A DNA stretch of 64,000 bases, taken from Onthophagus taurus (taxonomy: Eukaryota > Arthropoda > Insecta > Coleoptera > Scarabaeidae). The notes under the pieces are model-generated. The model ran no database searches, was not told the DNA's origin, and saw only the letters and a program-made list of their open reading frames with translations. Where the stretch lies: positions 7,323,501 through 7,387,500 of the forward strand of contig NC_091966.1 of the NCBI RefSeq assembly GCF_036711975.1, read 5' to 3'. How positions within the stretch are numbered: position 1 is the first letter of the stretch; each line of letters starts with the position of its first letter. Below are positions 11,601 to 23,650 of the stretch, piece by piece. Both the position numbers and the translations under genes were made by a program.

Positions 11601-14600
11601 ATTTTTAATAACCGTTTGTTAAAGCGACCATAAAACTGGGATAATTTGGTCGAATCGGTGGTTGATACAGCAAAATGGCCTTTTTTCCCGTTGTTCGAAA
11701 AGAAAACGCTAAATCACCTTTTCTCCAACCAGGAACTTCGATGTACGATTGACTGGTTGTAAAAGTGACCACGTATTTTTGTGTATCTAAAATTAAAAAG
11801 TAAATCGATCCGAATTTATATTAGTCGAAAATTCTAAAAAAAATATTTAAATACGTTACTGGTTTCTACACATTCTAATGGTCCTAAGGTGATTCTTGCT
11901 TGAGCGTTAGGCGGTAAATCAGGTTGTTGAAGAAAAACCATTTCCATTATTCCCAAACTATTACTCGTCGTAAAATAGCCTTCGTCCGATGTCCATTTAT
12001 CGTCTGTTAAACCATCACAGTTGCACCATTGCGATGGATTTTCGCAATTTTTTTCAAGCGAACACGGACAAGTTCCTCTTAAAAATACAAAAAGAGTTGT
12101 TTTTTAAAAAATTTAAATAAACATAATGAAAATAAATTAAAAAAAGAAATGTTTAACCTTGGTCTTTAGAAAATAAAGTTACGAAACAGACTATTATTAT
12201 AGTTATTAGGAGCTCTTAGTAAGTTTTAAATTGTTTCCTGTCTACAACAATTTTATTATTTAGTCACTTAGATGTTAAACTTAAAATTATTCTCCAACTT
12301 TTTTATTTTAAATAAATATTTTGAAGATAATTTTCCTCAAATAATTTTATTTAATAGGTTAAAACATAACCGGTTTCGAAAAAACTTTTCATCTTCAGAT
12401 GTCGTTACAAAATCAACAGGAAAATCTTTATTTTTTTGATAAAAAGTTTTCTCTTTGTGATGCTATGTCAGTATATGGGAATCAATCGCAATGTGTCCTC
12501 TAAAGCTACATTTAGTAATGTTCTTAATGTAGTTAATGTTGTAAATTTTAAATATGTTTGTTGCCTCAAATGTTCTGTTTTATGAAATAACCTGATTGAT
12601 CATAAACGAATACTAATGATCCAATGGCCGTTGATCGATCACCACCACGATTATGGTAAGGAGATAACAAAATGTCTCTAGCTTAAGACAATTAGTTGCT
12701 ACAACTTTTGTTTCTAGTAAATTCCTTGTAGAAGATTTAAATGAATCTAGAGAGCTTCTAAAATTGATATAAAGTCATTTAATACTTAGTTAGAGAAATT
12801 ACTCCATATATAGTCAAGACAAAATGCCATGAGACTAAAACTGCAAAGATTAAACCACAATTAGCTTTATGCTATTTGGAAACGAAAATTGATTTTTGTC
12901 GTATCTCATCATTTATACAAGAAATAACTGCTGCAATTTACCTATTTGGAGACCTTTTAAATGGTGAATGATTTTTTTCAGTTACACAATTAAAAAATTG
13001 GTTTTTAATGGCACAATTACACAAAATGTATGTCATTAGTACTTTTCAGTGATGTAAGACTTGCTAAAGATGACATGGGAAGGTAATAACGAAAAAGAGA
13101 AGCATTAAGGTACTTTATGCAAGGACTTCTAAGAGCTAAATCTATGAAATTTTCGAAAATTCAAAAGACTTGAACATTTTGAGGCACCTATAATTAAAAC
13201 TTTAGCCAAAATTTTTACTTAGCTACACCGCAAACAAACTTCAATCTCTACAATAGGTATTAGATTAACGTTTGCGCAAATGCCAACTTTGTGATGAAAT
13301 TTTTTTGTGTTTCCTGAGAAATCAAGTATTTAATCGCGGGGTTCTTATACGATCTGTCGCATTCTGCGATCGCCATTCGCCTCTATTCCTCCATCCTTCT
13401 TCTGGTAAAGCTCGATTAGTCATAGTCTATCGGATCCCTTGAATCTAGGATGTATTTGGTATACCTCCCCTTCTTCTATGTTGAGTTACATGTACAAGAG
13501 CTCTTTTCAGACATCCTCATTATATGTTCGTATATACCGTGTTCGTCCGTCGTTTAATTTCTTCATTTGGGACATGTTCCAGTCTTGATACTCAGTATGC
13601 ACTTCTTAGAAAGTCCATTTCCACTGTTCCAAGTCGTTTTCTGCTTTTCGTAGCGAGCTGCCAACATTCTAACCAATCTGTAAAATTGGCTCTACTATTG
13701 ATCAGTAGATTGTCATTTTTGCTTTTAGTTTAATATGATTTGGCCATAATAAGGAGTTTAGCATACGAACACTTTTTTGACCTAGTTCTGGATATCTTTA
13801 GCAGATGTTCCTTCTTTCGAAATTATGCTGCCCAAATATTTATATTCCATGCACCTTTCTATTTTGTTGTTTGTTTGTAATTCAGGATCATTCAAGTCAT
13901 TTCCTATTACTATATATTCTGTCTTATCCATATTGTTATTCAGTTCCAATCTCCAATATTCTTCCATGAGTTTCCAGAAGATAAGTCAATATCATACTCT
14001 TTATTTGCTACAATAATTTGGTCATCAGCAAAGAAAAGGGTTGTCAGCTTTGATTTTCCATTTCTATACCCAGTTCTGAGACTTGTTCTGCATGTTTTGG
14101 CACTTCTTGTATGTATAGTTTGAATAAGGTAGGCAGCGTCCCTGCTCAAGACCTTTCGTTGTCGAAAATAAGTGCAATATCGAATTTATACTCCTAAATG
14201 TTCGAAATGGACTGAATATACACCCTACGGCCAGTCGTCGTCAGGATCTCGACCAGTTTTTTCATGGATTCACATATCCCATTGAATTTCAATCCTATTC
14301 TTTAACACTTTCCGATATAACTTACCCACTGCAATAGTAACACTTGTGCCTTGATAATTTTGGCATAATCTTTCCCTTTTTTTTGAAGGTTAAGCTGATT
14401 AACCTTCAAAAACATTCCAACCCAACCCAACCCACTGCAAAAGTAATACTTGTGCCTTGATAATTTTGGCATAATCTTTCCCGTTTTTTGAAGGTTAAGC
14501 TGATTAACTTTCAAAAAGCAAAAAAGACTGGTAAGCTAAGTTCCAATCTTCTAGAATATTATTTAATTCCTTAGCTACCTTGTAACGGTAAAAATTGAAT

Positions 14601-17600
14601 ATGAAATTACAAGCTGTAAAAAATTGGAGAATCCATAATACTGCAGATCGATGTTTGTTTAGAAATTTGAAGTTGTTATGGATATGATGTTCGTTCTTTG
14701 AAAGTAATGATTTACTATGAAAAATATTATGTACAATATGTACTGATGTAATTATAGCAATGTTTAGATTTTAGTCTGCCTTTCAAACAAAAGTTAAAGA
14801 GCTGAAGAAAATTGAAAGGCAAACATGACTCGGATTTCAGGGATATCTTATTTACCTGATAACGTAGATCAGCTGGTATCAGCTTTCCACTAGGATGATT
14901 GAGGAATTCGGCCGAACATAAATAAGTTTTGGCATTCGAGTATGTACGCTCATCAAATAGTCACAGAAGCTTATGGAGATCATGCGTTGTCCGAAATAAC
15001 CTGTCATGAATGGATTCACTGATTCAAAAAATTCGAAAATGAAGACTTATTGATTATGATTCGTATTTGAAGTTATGCCATGTTATTTCTGCTAAAATTT
15101 CAGTATTTGCAAAAACATTCTGAGCCATATTCCCAACATTTGTACAGCTGAACCCTTGTTATGGCTTATCAACTAAGTAGAGTTTACGTAGACGTAGTTG
15201 CATTTTAAATTTTTACTGTTTCAGATCTACCCCACCATGTAACGATGATATTTTTAGCCTAAAGGCTGATAAGGCATAAGACCGTTTATAAGACCATTTC
15301 CACGCAGAGAACTGGTTTTTAAAATCATTTTGTTTGATAATTTACCATTAGCTATCCATACGCGAAGTTCATAAATGAGGTTCGCTTACTAATCCATGCT
15401 AGTCAGATTATTCCTCACCACTCTAATTCTCCAAATAGTGTGCAAACCTTATTAGATATTGTTTTCATAGTGGTTAAAACCAGTGTCTAGTGGATGATTC
15501 CAGATTTCATTTGATCCTGCAACTAATTGTTGCGTGATGTCTAGTAATTAGATGTTGGTATAGTTTTCATAGTGATTATAATCAGAATCTAGTGGAACTT
15601 AGTGGTTGGTTCCAACATCCAGTGGATGATATCATTATCTAGGGAATGATATTTTATGTTGAAATAAATAAACAAAAGACGAAGATACTAACGAAAATGA
15701 GAACAAGAAGGAATATAAACCACATCATAGCGTTTATGTACTTGGGAGTCAAACTTATTACAGAAGGAGCGGAGGAACCAGAAGACACTATGACAGAGAG
15801 CACAAAGAATATATTGAAAGAAATATACTGAGGAAAATCTTTGGTCCAATAAAGGAGAATGGGATATGGAATAGGCCTATTTCAGAATTCGTCAGATGAG
15901 AGGCTGGTCATGTCGCACGAATGGGCGAGGGTAGAATCCCAAAAAAGCTCTTAAGCAGCAAAATGCAAATCAAGAGACCATGAGGGGAAACTGCAAAAAC
16001 GATGGCAATAACTCATAAACTGTAGCGTCATTTTAATGAGGAAGAGATATTTCTACAGCGATTAGAACTACATTTTATTGATTAGTTTCAGTGTCCAAGG
16101 AATGATTCCAGTATCTAGAGTGCAAACTAACTTTGCTTTCTTAAACTTACCTAAACAGCATTCAAATTTAGTGTGTTCTAAATGCCTTTATTGAAGTTTA
16201 GACATAGATGCAACTCTTTAACGCAAAAATTTGGGATCACCACAACTAAAAATGTAGTCTTTGCAAATTCAACAAATATTTAAGAAAATAAAACTAATTA
16301 TTTTATATGAATTAAGTATAAAGATTTAGGAGTTAACTTAATAATATCATTACCTTTTAACATCTCCAATAAAATCCACTGTATGATTAGCAGAACTGAT
16401 AAACCACGTAGCTGAATGTAATTCCAAAGGAGCCATCCGACACTCATATTTAATGTATTGACTGCAATTTAAAGAATGAGAAACCAATTCTTGAAGCATA
16501 TCCGCGTTAAATTCGCGATATTTAATGGTAAATTTAAAATCTTTTTCCGACGGTGATCGAACGTCAATTTGATTCGGTAAATTGTGTTCTACGATGGTTT
16601 TGGTGGAGTCTTCGTTGCCTTGGAATTCACATCGAACGTGAGCCGGGGGAAACACCCCATTTCCATCAATATCAATTAAGTGAACATTGGGTTTTGTGTA
16701 ACCCAAAAGAGCGAGTTCTTCGCAAGTTTTCCGATACTTTGCAAAATGGCAATTTTTTCCTAAATAACCAGTTCCTTCACAATCACAAGTTAATTTATCT
16801 TCTTTAACAGAACATTTTCCGCCGTGTTCGCAAGTATTTGGTCGTCTACAAGGATCGATAAAACGGCAATCATCTAAAGTTACTTCGCCGACGACTCTTT
16901 CACTTTCCACAACGGATCTTGGTTCTAAATTAACACCGTTTACTGTTATATCCCGCATACAACCAACTACACCAGAGTTAGTGCGAGAACCACTTCCAAT
17001 TTTGATTTTATCACCAACGGCGAATGTTAAATCCCCTAATTTTTCGCGTTTAAACTTATCATCAACTTTTAAAAATACAGTTCCTTGTTCGTAACTTAAA
17101 ATTAAAGTATGCCAAATTCCACGCATTTTTTTAACGGTTATTAAATGTGTTGCGTTTTTGTTAGAATCGGCCAATTCGAAACGAACTTCATCGTTTACGA
17201 CTCGTACTTCCCAATAATAACCAGTTTTAGCATCACTTGAAGCTAATACGCTTAAATTACTGCTCGTTTTGAAGTCAAATTCTAACGATAATCGATCGGT
17301 GTAATCATTCGGCCACCAAATATGCGAAGAAGCAAATGGATATGTTAACGGGATTACCTCAACGTCGGCTTCGAAAAATTCCGGCCTCAAAATCCCAATA
17401 TAATGTACCTTAGGATTCATCTTTTTTAGTTCGTAAATAATTGAAATATCATTGTAAAAAACGTATTGGACGCATCCGGCGAAATTATTTTTAGATTGTA
17501 ATCCTCCTTTTTTTGATAACTCAGGTCCACCTCCGATATAAATTTCAGGATCTATGTAAAGCAATTGATTTCCTGTTAAATTAAACGAGATTGATTCATC

Positions 17601-20600
17601 GTTTAATGAAACTCTAACATTATTGTGTTCGTGGAAAATTGTTAAATTGTTCCACTTTGAAAAATCGGCCTTTTCTCCTAAAACAACACTCATTGGTTTA
17701 TCACCAAATTGAATATTTACATAAACAGAATTGTTAAAAATCGACGCAGCTATGTAATGATCGATTCCGTAATCTCCTCCGCTTGCATAAAATAACGCAG
17801 AATCATCAAATCGAGTTTTAAATAACATCGAAAATCGATTAACCGCCGAATGAACACGATCTTTCCAATCGTAAACTCTATAAGAAACATAAGAAGATCC
17901 GCGAAGTGTTAAAACGGTGGCAGTGTAAATATCACAATATTCGCCTTCATAACGAGTTCCAAAACAATCACATGATAACATATTATAATGGTTAACGCAT
18001 TGCGATCCTTCGAAACAAAGATTCTCGTGACTGTAACATTTATTTTTACAACCTTCTTGGACATTTTCGTGTTTTGTTGCTATTAAGGGAGTTATTCGTA
18101 ATAATTCCGAGGCCGATTTTCCCGTACTTAAAACGACGTTTTTTATACAACCCACGAAAGACTCTATTATGTATTTAACGCCGTGTAAACGTTCTTCTGA
18201 ACTTAAACCGCCGATTAAAATTACCGATGTTACGTTTGCCGAGACGCCGTAATTGTTGTCTTTATCTAAACCTATCAAATCGGTTTCACCTTTTAAATCG
18301 TCTACCATTGCCATTAATCTTGCACCGTGAACATCAATACGAACCTAAATTTTTTATAAAAATTAAGATTTTCGTTCAATTATTTTTATTTAAATGAGAA
18401 TAATCATCTTTATAATATTTGTTTTGAAAATATTTATTGATTTAATGTTTTATATATTATAAGGAAAGTGATGCTTTGTAATGGCGTGTTGGAAAATACT
18501 AGATATTGCTGGCAGAAAACTTGATACTGCTGGAAAAAACTAGAAATTGTTGACAAAAGACTAGGTATTGTTGGCAGAAGACTAGATATTGTTGGCAGAA
18601 GACTAGATATTGTTACAGATGACTAATTACTGCTAGAAGAAAACTAGATATTGCTGGCAAAAGACTCGACAGTGCTACAGATGATTAATTTTGTGGTACT
18701 TCCTTTTGGTTTAAGAGCTCTGTAATTCCGGAGAGAAAAAATTAAATGAAAACCTGGTAGGGCAAACATATTTGAGATTATTAGATAATGAAATCATTCC
18801 ACGAACGATAAAAATGGTAGGACAAAATCAAGGGAAATTTGAAATGGATCTTGTCTTGCAGCAGGATTGTGTGTCATCACATTATATGGCTATGGTAAGA
18901 ATAGAGCTTACAATACCGGAATTCCGGGATTTCGGACAAAATTGGTGTAGTATTTAGAACCGGTATTGATACTTAAATGTCGGTATTTGGTATTAACTTA
19001 TCGATCCGGCTTTCTGGGGTAGTTGTAGTGTTTGCTAAACGACGCGCTGTATTACAATTCCAGTTAAAACTTGTTAGAAGCTAAAAGCCACAATTAACAA
19101 CAATTCAGTTTACAACTCATAAAGTAAGTAATGTTACAATAACTAATATTTTGTTATGGATAAAAACGGTTTATCGATCATAGAAAAGGGGATGATGAAA
19201 CATCAGTGTGGTATCATTTCCTAATAGAGGTTAATGGGCAGATTGCTAAATGTGATCAACTAGTGGTCTTCATACCCATTTGAAAACAATGCATGAATTT
19301 AATATGAAGAAAAGGTGTGAACCCACTACTAGCGACACTGATAGCCTAATTATTTCCAAGAAACCAAAACTGATTACCAACTATTACAAAAACGACAAGA
19401 ATGATGAACTTTCAGAAGTACTAAGGTTTACGAGCAATAGGATTTGCAGATATTCTAAAAACTTCAACCACAATACAGAATAAAAATGAAGATATGAAAA
19501 TGAAAATTAAAGATAAAATGACTTCTGAAATATGTAGTTTAAAGTCTAAAGGTACACCATTCAGCATAACATTCGATGAGTGGACTTCAGTTCGCTCAAC
19601 ACCACCTAACCTATCCGTACACATATTAATATTAATGTGCACTTTAGATATCTTTATATTTTTGTAAACCATAGATGTAGAAACGTATATGACTTGTCTT
19701 CATCTACTATTGTAGCACTGAGATTTAATAAATATTATTATTATTATAGTGAAGGATTATTTAGGAATATCGGGTTAGTATGTGCAATTGCTTCAGTATC
19801 AGCAGAAAAATGTTTATCATTAGTTGAAGAAAAGTTAGCAACTTTTGGTTTAAAAATGAATAAAGACATAGTTAAACTAATAGATGCTGAAATCTGAGAT
19901 ATGCTTGGCTCATGGTATAAATTTAGCAATAACAGATATTTTCTATAAGACCAAAACTACAAATGAAAATGTAAAAAATGGGGATGCGGAAGGATAAAGT
20001 AAAAATGATGATGATATAGTTGAACAAGAGACGACGATGATTCCGATGATGAAATAGAAGGAGGGTATATGGATGATGTCATCATAGAGCATGAGTTCAG
20101 AGTTATAAGAAGAAGAGAATATATAGAAAAAAATACTAAAGGTAGTTGTTTAAAAACTCTCCAATAAAAAATGACAAATTTATACAAAAATATGTTAAAG
20201 AACAATTTGGGAGAGAAATTTCTCTGAAGTTAGATTGTCGGATTTTGTTGGTTATGTTAGAGAAATTTTATGAGATACGATATTGCATTCAAAAAGCGTT
20301 AATTAATGTAGGATGCAATAAAAATGTTCAGAAGATGAAATAAATTTATTATTCACACTTATTAGCAATTTGGTGCCTGTAAAAGTGGTAGTAGTTGCGC
20401 TATGTCGAAGAGATTCAAATCTGAACAAGAAAGTTCAACTTCGAATCTCGCAATGAATTACAGATAAATCACAAATACTGCAGTGCCTGCAAAGTGGACG
20501 TCAAGAAGAAAATAAAATACTGCAACGCCTCTCATTTGCAGCTACAGAAGAAGAAGCACTACTACTTGATGATCTACAAGAACCATCCTGTTCACCATCA

Positions 20601-23011
20601 GACCCAGAAGTAATCATTGTACCACCACTAGAATCCTCTAATCTCTAATGGATTTGAAAAGTTAACGTTTATTTGTCGTGGGGAAATTGAAAGGTGTGCT
20701 TTAAGGGTATAAACTCACTTGGGTACATTACAACTACGACAAAAAAGCGTGGATGATGAGAGAAATTCATAACAACCCAAGATTCTATCCAACCCAATCC
20801 AAGATTCTATCCAACCCAACCCAACTCAACCCAACGCAACCTAATTATGTAAGTATAGTATTGGTCATTGTATAAAAATGTTTGTTCTTATTGCGCAATG
20901 AACCTTTGCAAACTGTGTGCAGCTTTAATTAAGTCATTTGCAACGTCCAAAAGAAATGACAAAGTGGTCCATATCACCAAACTTCTTTTATTATTCATAT
21001 GCAGGTGAATAAATTATAATTATAATACGTTCGCAGACGATCAAAGAAAAAGGAATGACAACGTGGTCATGGACAGGAAAGAATAAGACTAGAAGATGAC
21101 GAACCTTTTAGATCCAGCCACCTACAAGAAAATCAAGAAAATGACATCTACAGAAATTCCAGCAGAACAAAAGAGAAGTTTGTAGTGGCCTCGATATCAA
21201 CAAGAATTTATGGATTACCTAAAATCCATAAACCAGCTATTGTCAAAAATTTCTCCAACGTGCCAGATGGCAAAGTTCCTTACCAAGTTTCTTTCTCCTA
21301 TTACAGTGAAAAAAACTCGTATGTCAGAGATTCTACGCATTTTGTGGAATCAATCAAAAGTTAGGTCTTACATATCCTGATTTCCAAGTTTCGGTGTGGA
21401 ACCTCCATTCGCCAGAGTACCAGTCAAAGATGTCATGGATGGTCTTCGCCAGAAACTCATTTCGGAGGATTTACCAAAGTATGTTCCGAAGTATTAGAAG
21501 GAAGAATTCTACGAGCAATGCGAAGGGGCAGAATGGAGAAGTGTGAGGAAGAAGCTTTAAGGAAGTTAGGAAGCTATGGTTTCGTTACGGGGATCTGGCA
21601 GCATACAAAAGAACATTTCTAGAAGTTTCTAGACCTCCTGAACTCTCAAAAGCCCATGATAAAATTTAACCGTTCATCCAGAAAACTTGAAATTTGGTAT
21701 AACTTAACCTCAATCGTTCTTTTATAACTTCATAAAGTTTCATTTCTTAATCTCGATTCGTTTTGAAGATAACATTTTTTGTATCTAACGCGCATATGAT
21801 GCAAATACGTTACACAATTATTTTCAAAAACTCTAAATAAGGATGATTATTCTCTTTTTTTTTAAATATGTATATTTTTTATATACCGTAACTGAATGCC
21901 ATTCATCTCTATTAAGTCCACTTCCTACTGTTAAAGCTGTCGAATGTTTTCCATAAACATGAACGACTTTTAATTGCCCTTGTTGGACGATTATATAAAG
22001 TGCATACGGTTGAAATTGGACCCCAGCTGGGACTTTCACGTTATGGTAAGCCAATAAGCCGTGTGGAAGTCGCGTCCGAAATTTAAAAGAAATTTCACGG
22101 CACAGTCTAAACAAAAAAAAATTAAGTTTGCACTACAAATATAACAACCAGGTTATGCGATTAGATTAGGGTACCTTCAAAGTGTTTAATTCTCAGACAA
22201 TAACAACTACAAACTATTTATACCTTACAAATATTTACTTTTTCCTCAAACAAAAATTGTAACTCGTTAACCTAATAACAACACATTATTTAAGTCGTGT
22301 TATGATAAATGTAAAAAATTTCCTACATAATGGAAAATTATACCACGATGAAAAAACGATTATAATTTGAATGTGTTAATTTGATTAACTCGAACTCAAA
22401 TAAAACGTAATATTTACTATTTGTAATCATTACACAATCACTTAGACTCTAATAATATTTGAAAAGTTTGCAAACCGCAATAGAAAATGTTTTGGGGAAC
22501 GACACATTTTTATTTATTAAAATTTTTCCTAAAGAAATACATACCTTAATTGAAAAGTTTGTATGATATCACCATCGATTTGAATAAACGTATTAGCCTG
22601 CGCGAACATAAAGGTCGTTTCGTTTCCGGTTTCTTGAAACGTTAATTCCGGACCGCGATTTTCTTTAGGAACAGCATTCATATCATCATCGGTATCTAAA
22701 CGGCATAAATAAATTTTAAAAGAATTTTTTTAATTTTGTATCTCACCGTTTATTGTTATACAAGCTTGAACACATTGCATTTCCGTATCAAACCGATTCT
22801 TATCATTTCCAGCACATCCTCCCCAAATAAATATCGAACATGTTTTTTTATTCGGATCGTAAGCCCATTTATAAAAATTCCGATTGCACGGCCCCCTTTC
22901 CGGGCTTCCGGGGCAACGTTCAGCCGCGTTCGAATCCACTTTAGACGTTTTCGCAACAATCACAAGCAGATTTATTACCAAGGTGGTGTAATAAAAATTC
23001 ATTTTCGTCAT
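5665..23011 (-). CDS. axo: Axotactin, neurexin-superfamily glial/axonal protein (17 coding exons, 1885 aa)
   Basis: Exons (minus, 5' to 3'): 23011-22747, 22695-22545, 22106-21887, 18344-16354, 12077-11860, 11786-11613, 11557-11332, 8719-8466, 8416-7991, 7932-7744, 7651-7622, 7496-7208, 7156-6843, 6790-6606, 6551-6297, 6193-6010, 5951-5665. All junctions are GT-AG and phases agree, giving 1,885 codons plus stop. Layout: signal peptide about 1-24; Kunitz 33-84 with six cysteines; laminin-G modules; EGF modules near 311-349, 715-750, 1130-1165 and 1385-1420; a CEELALLGYTK fibrinogen-like segment after EGF2, as in Caspr/neurexin IV; hydrophobic helix IALITLSVLFVVIIICCAYE near 1677; acidic tail of about 190 residues. 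Kunitz plus neurexin architecture matches insect axotactin, which Drosophila work describes as glial and needed for axonal excitability. The Kunitz P1 residue is Asn, so trypsin inhibition is unlikely. Start: first ATG of exon 1, just after an acceptor (5' UTR intron upstream). Confidence 0.9.
8843..8922. repeat. Half copy of the CTAG palindromic module (in axo intron 8)
   Basis: The sequence GGCTAAACCTGAATGTTTCT runs into AGTTCTATATCTAGTATTAA. This is the right half of the palindromic module complete at 29280-29385. No matching left half was found. Confidence 0.5.
8960..9500 (+). pseudogene. LINE reverse-transcriptase C-terminal relic
   Basis: Plus-strand frames read CFERKILRHIYRGAQENGIW, then ELYRLYEKPNIVQSIK and later GTRQRGKPRSRYKDQVEESL. 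This is the conserved C-terminal end of RTE-like LINE polyproteins (RKILR.I..., ENG.WR, G.R.RGRP..RW.D). Stops and frame changes occur upstream, so only a dead 3' fragment remains. It sits in the axo intron between coding exons 7 and 8, antisense to the gene. Confidence 0.65.
9741..10903 (+). pseudogene. Split Tc1/mariner-type transposase
   Basis: The first part (9741 to about 10096) reads FSDEATFYLNG, with the first catalytic Asp, then INVWAGIMRENVIGPFFI. After the nested MITE (about 10628-10903) it resumes with NKWFQQDGSPSHFSRAVRDF and PPRSPDLTPLDFFLWGF, supplying the second and third Asp with 36 residues between them. The N-terminal helix-turn-helix part is missing because only about 200 bp separate the left TIR from the first D motif. 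Removing the MITE and one TA still leaves a frame offset, so other indels exist. It is dead. Confidence 0.8.
10099..10627. mobile_element. 529-bp MITE nested in the mariner transposase
   Basis: The ends AAGGTGCCTTTAGTGCGAGG and CCTCGCACTAAAGGCACCTT are perfect inverted repeats flanked by TA. Pairing continues inward for about 120 bp: the block with GACACTGTCACGAA and the CTGCGCAGGGT...GGGTATTTGG block recur inverted near 10500-10590. There is no coding capacity. The TA duplication suggests mobilisation by a Tc1/mariner-type transposase. It is younger than its host element. Confidence 0.85.
12078..13319. other. axo intron 4 (part), no gene seen
   Basis: AT-rich intron sequence. Near 12370-12410 it contains AACCGGTTTCGAAAAAAC next to a TCATCTTCAGAT block. 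That resembles the GTTTCGGC...CATCATCAGA motif at 51.79 kb, which is common in insect dispersed repeats. Nothing else was recognised. Confidence 0.4.
13320..14150 (-). pseudogene. LINE reverse-transcriptase relic (RTE-like)
   Basis: The minus-strand frame at 13967-13782 reads NNNMDKTEYIVIGNDLNDPE and CMEYKYLGSIISKEGTSAKD, the post-catalytic RT segment of RTE-like elements. Upstream, 14149-13940 holds a broken stretch with FFADDQIIVAN, the RT catalytic FADD box. Further down, frames with KCVRMLNSLLWPNHIKLKAK-like sequence continue to about 13320. Many stops and shifts mark it as dead. It lies in the large axo intron between coding exons 4 and 5, same strand as the gene. Confidence 0.65.
14322..14520. 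repeat. Tandem duplication, about 106-bp period
   Basis: Two copies begin CCCACTGCAA at 14325 and 14431, each containing CTTGATAATTTTGGCATAAT and ending in a short hairpin (TTGAAGGTTA - TTAACCTTCAA). An ACCCAACCCAACCCA run joins them. A similar CCAACCCAA-rich run occurs near 20780-20840. Confidence 0.75.
14930..15060 (+). pseudogene. Mariner transposase N-terminal fragment
   Basis: The plus-strand frame gives HQIVTEAYGDHALSEITCHE followed, after a stop, by FKKFENEDL. This is the N-terminal helix-turn-helix region of mariner transposases. No terminal repeats or downstream catalytic part were found. Confidence 0.5.
15061..15640. other. Intronic DNA, low-complexity phrases
   Basis: No gene was seen. 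From about 15480 short phrases such as CAGTGTCTAGTGGATGATTCCAG and near variants recur irregularly (15480, 15590, 15620, and again at 16090). This suggests an old decayed minisatellite in the axo intron. Confidence 0.35.
15646..15990 (+). pseudogene. LINE reverse-transcriptase C-terminal relic
   Basis: Frames read EINKQKTKILTKMRTRRNIN, then MYLGVKLITEGAEEPED and, after breaks, RKIFGPIKENGIWN, followed by sequence like SCRTNGRG. This is the RTE-like RT end also seen at 8960-9500, in a different degraded copy. Intronic to axo and antisense. Confidence 0.55.
18497..18690. repeat. Minisatellite, about 21-bp unit
   Basis: Variants of ACTAGATATTGTTGGCAGAAG follow one another, about eight imperfect units with two consecutive near-identical ones around 18565-18610. 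It lies in axo intron 3. Confidence 0.75.
18750..18960 (+). pseudogene. Tc1/mariner transposase fragment
   Basis: The frame reads YLRLLDNEIIPRTIKMVGQN-like sequence and then LVLQQDCVSSHYMAMVR, matching the region around the second catalytic Asp (QQDG.PPHYA..VR) of the transposase type seen at 9741 and 35768. The Gly after Asp is replaced by Cys. No termini were found. Confidence 0.55.
19170..20660 (+). pseudogene. hAT transposase relic with BED-type zinc finger
   Basis: Pieces in shifting frames: SVWYHFLIEVNGQIAKCD then HLKTMHEFNMKKRCEPT (BED-finger C..C..H..H layout), SKGTPFSITFDEWTSVR (conserved hAT FDEWTS block), EKCLSLVEEKLATFGLKMNK, and a C-terminal part with LLDDLQEPSCSPSDPEV. Stops, shifts and a likely internal rearrangement make it dead. 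Terminal repeats were not identified. It lies in axo intron 3, antisense to the gene. Confidence 0.6.
20661..21079. other. axo intron 3 (part), CCAACCCAA-rich
   Basis: No gene. A short tandem run of AGATTCTATCCAACCCAA units lies around 20780-20840. A block GTCCAAAAGAAATGACAAAG near 20950 may belong to the Penelope-like relic that follows. Confidence 0.35.
21080..21680 (+). pseudogene. Penelope-like retroelement reverse-transcriptase relic
   Basis: Frames give MAKFLTKFLSPITVKKTRMS, then VEPPFARVPVKDVMDGLRQK and EFYEQCEGAEWRS. These correspond to Penelope-like RT blocks (LAK.L...LSP, FDV.SLFTRVP, FYEQ.EG..MGS), and a phrase NSQKPMIKF from the downstream region follows. The YVDD box is not readable and several shifts occur. 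It is a dead fragment in axo intron 3. Confidence 0.6.
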
Positions 23012-23029
23012 GACTCTAAAAAGTAAACG

Positions 23030-23650
23030 AAAATATTGAACAATGAAAATGTTAGAACAACGAAAATGTTAGAACAACTATAAAAGAATGGTGGTTTTTG
23101 TTTAAGTGAATAATCGGAGTACGCCTAAGAACGCCTTTTTGAAGATTCTTATCACACCCACTAAAACGACTCAAGATCAAAATTGTATCAAATTAAAATA
23201 AGGTTTTGTTTTATTAGAAAGTAGCGTGGCTAATTTGAAGGTGATTTTGTGGTTGATTTATTAATTTACGTGATGTAATTTCATCGCGATTTTTTATTTA
23301 TGTATATTACCTTTTTTATAACCGATTAATATATAGGTGTCTTAAAATTAATGATATTCATTTTTATATAAATTTTTCAATACACCTTTCAATATATAAA
23401 CGTGTTTTAAAGTGCATGATAACAGAGGAGATTATTTCTATGGAAAAGACTCTGCTTCAATTCATGATGAAAATCTACTATATTTTATTGCTAGGCAAAT
23501 GATAAAATCAGGTTTTCCTTTTAAAAATTGATTATTATGTGGTAGCAGAAAATATTTGAAATCACATCTTCATAATTACAGAATTCTGAATTCGTGTTCT
23601 AATCCAGACAGCTAATAGCTCAATTCTGATCTTTCTCAATTTTCAAATAC
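23030..23650. other. Upstream of axo coding exon 1, probably first intron
   Basis: Exon 1 of the axo coding region starts just after an acceptor (TTTTTAG, 23017-23023), so this AT-rich stretch is probably intron leading back to an untranslated first exon near 30 kb. No coding signal was found. Confidence 0.4.

Noticed and set aside
16553..16807. 84-codon plus-strand frame
   Set aside because: Antisense shadow of the largest axo exon.
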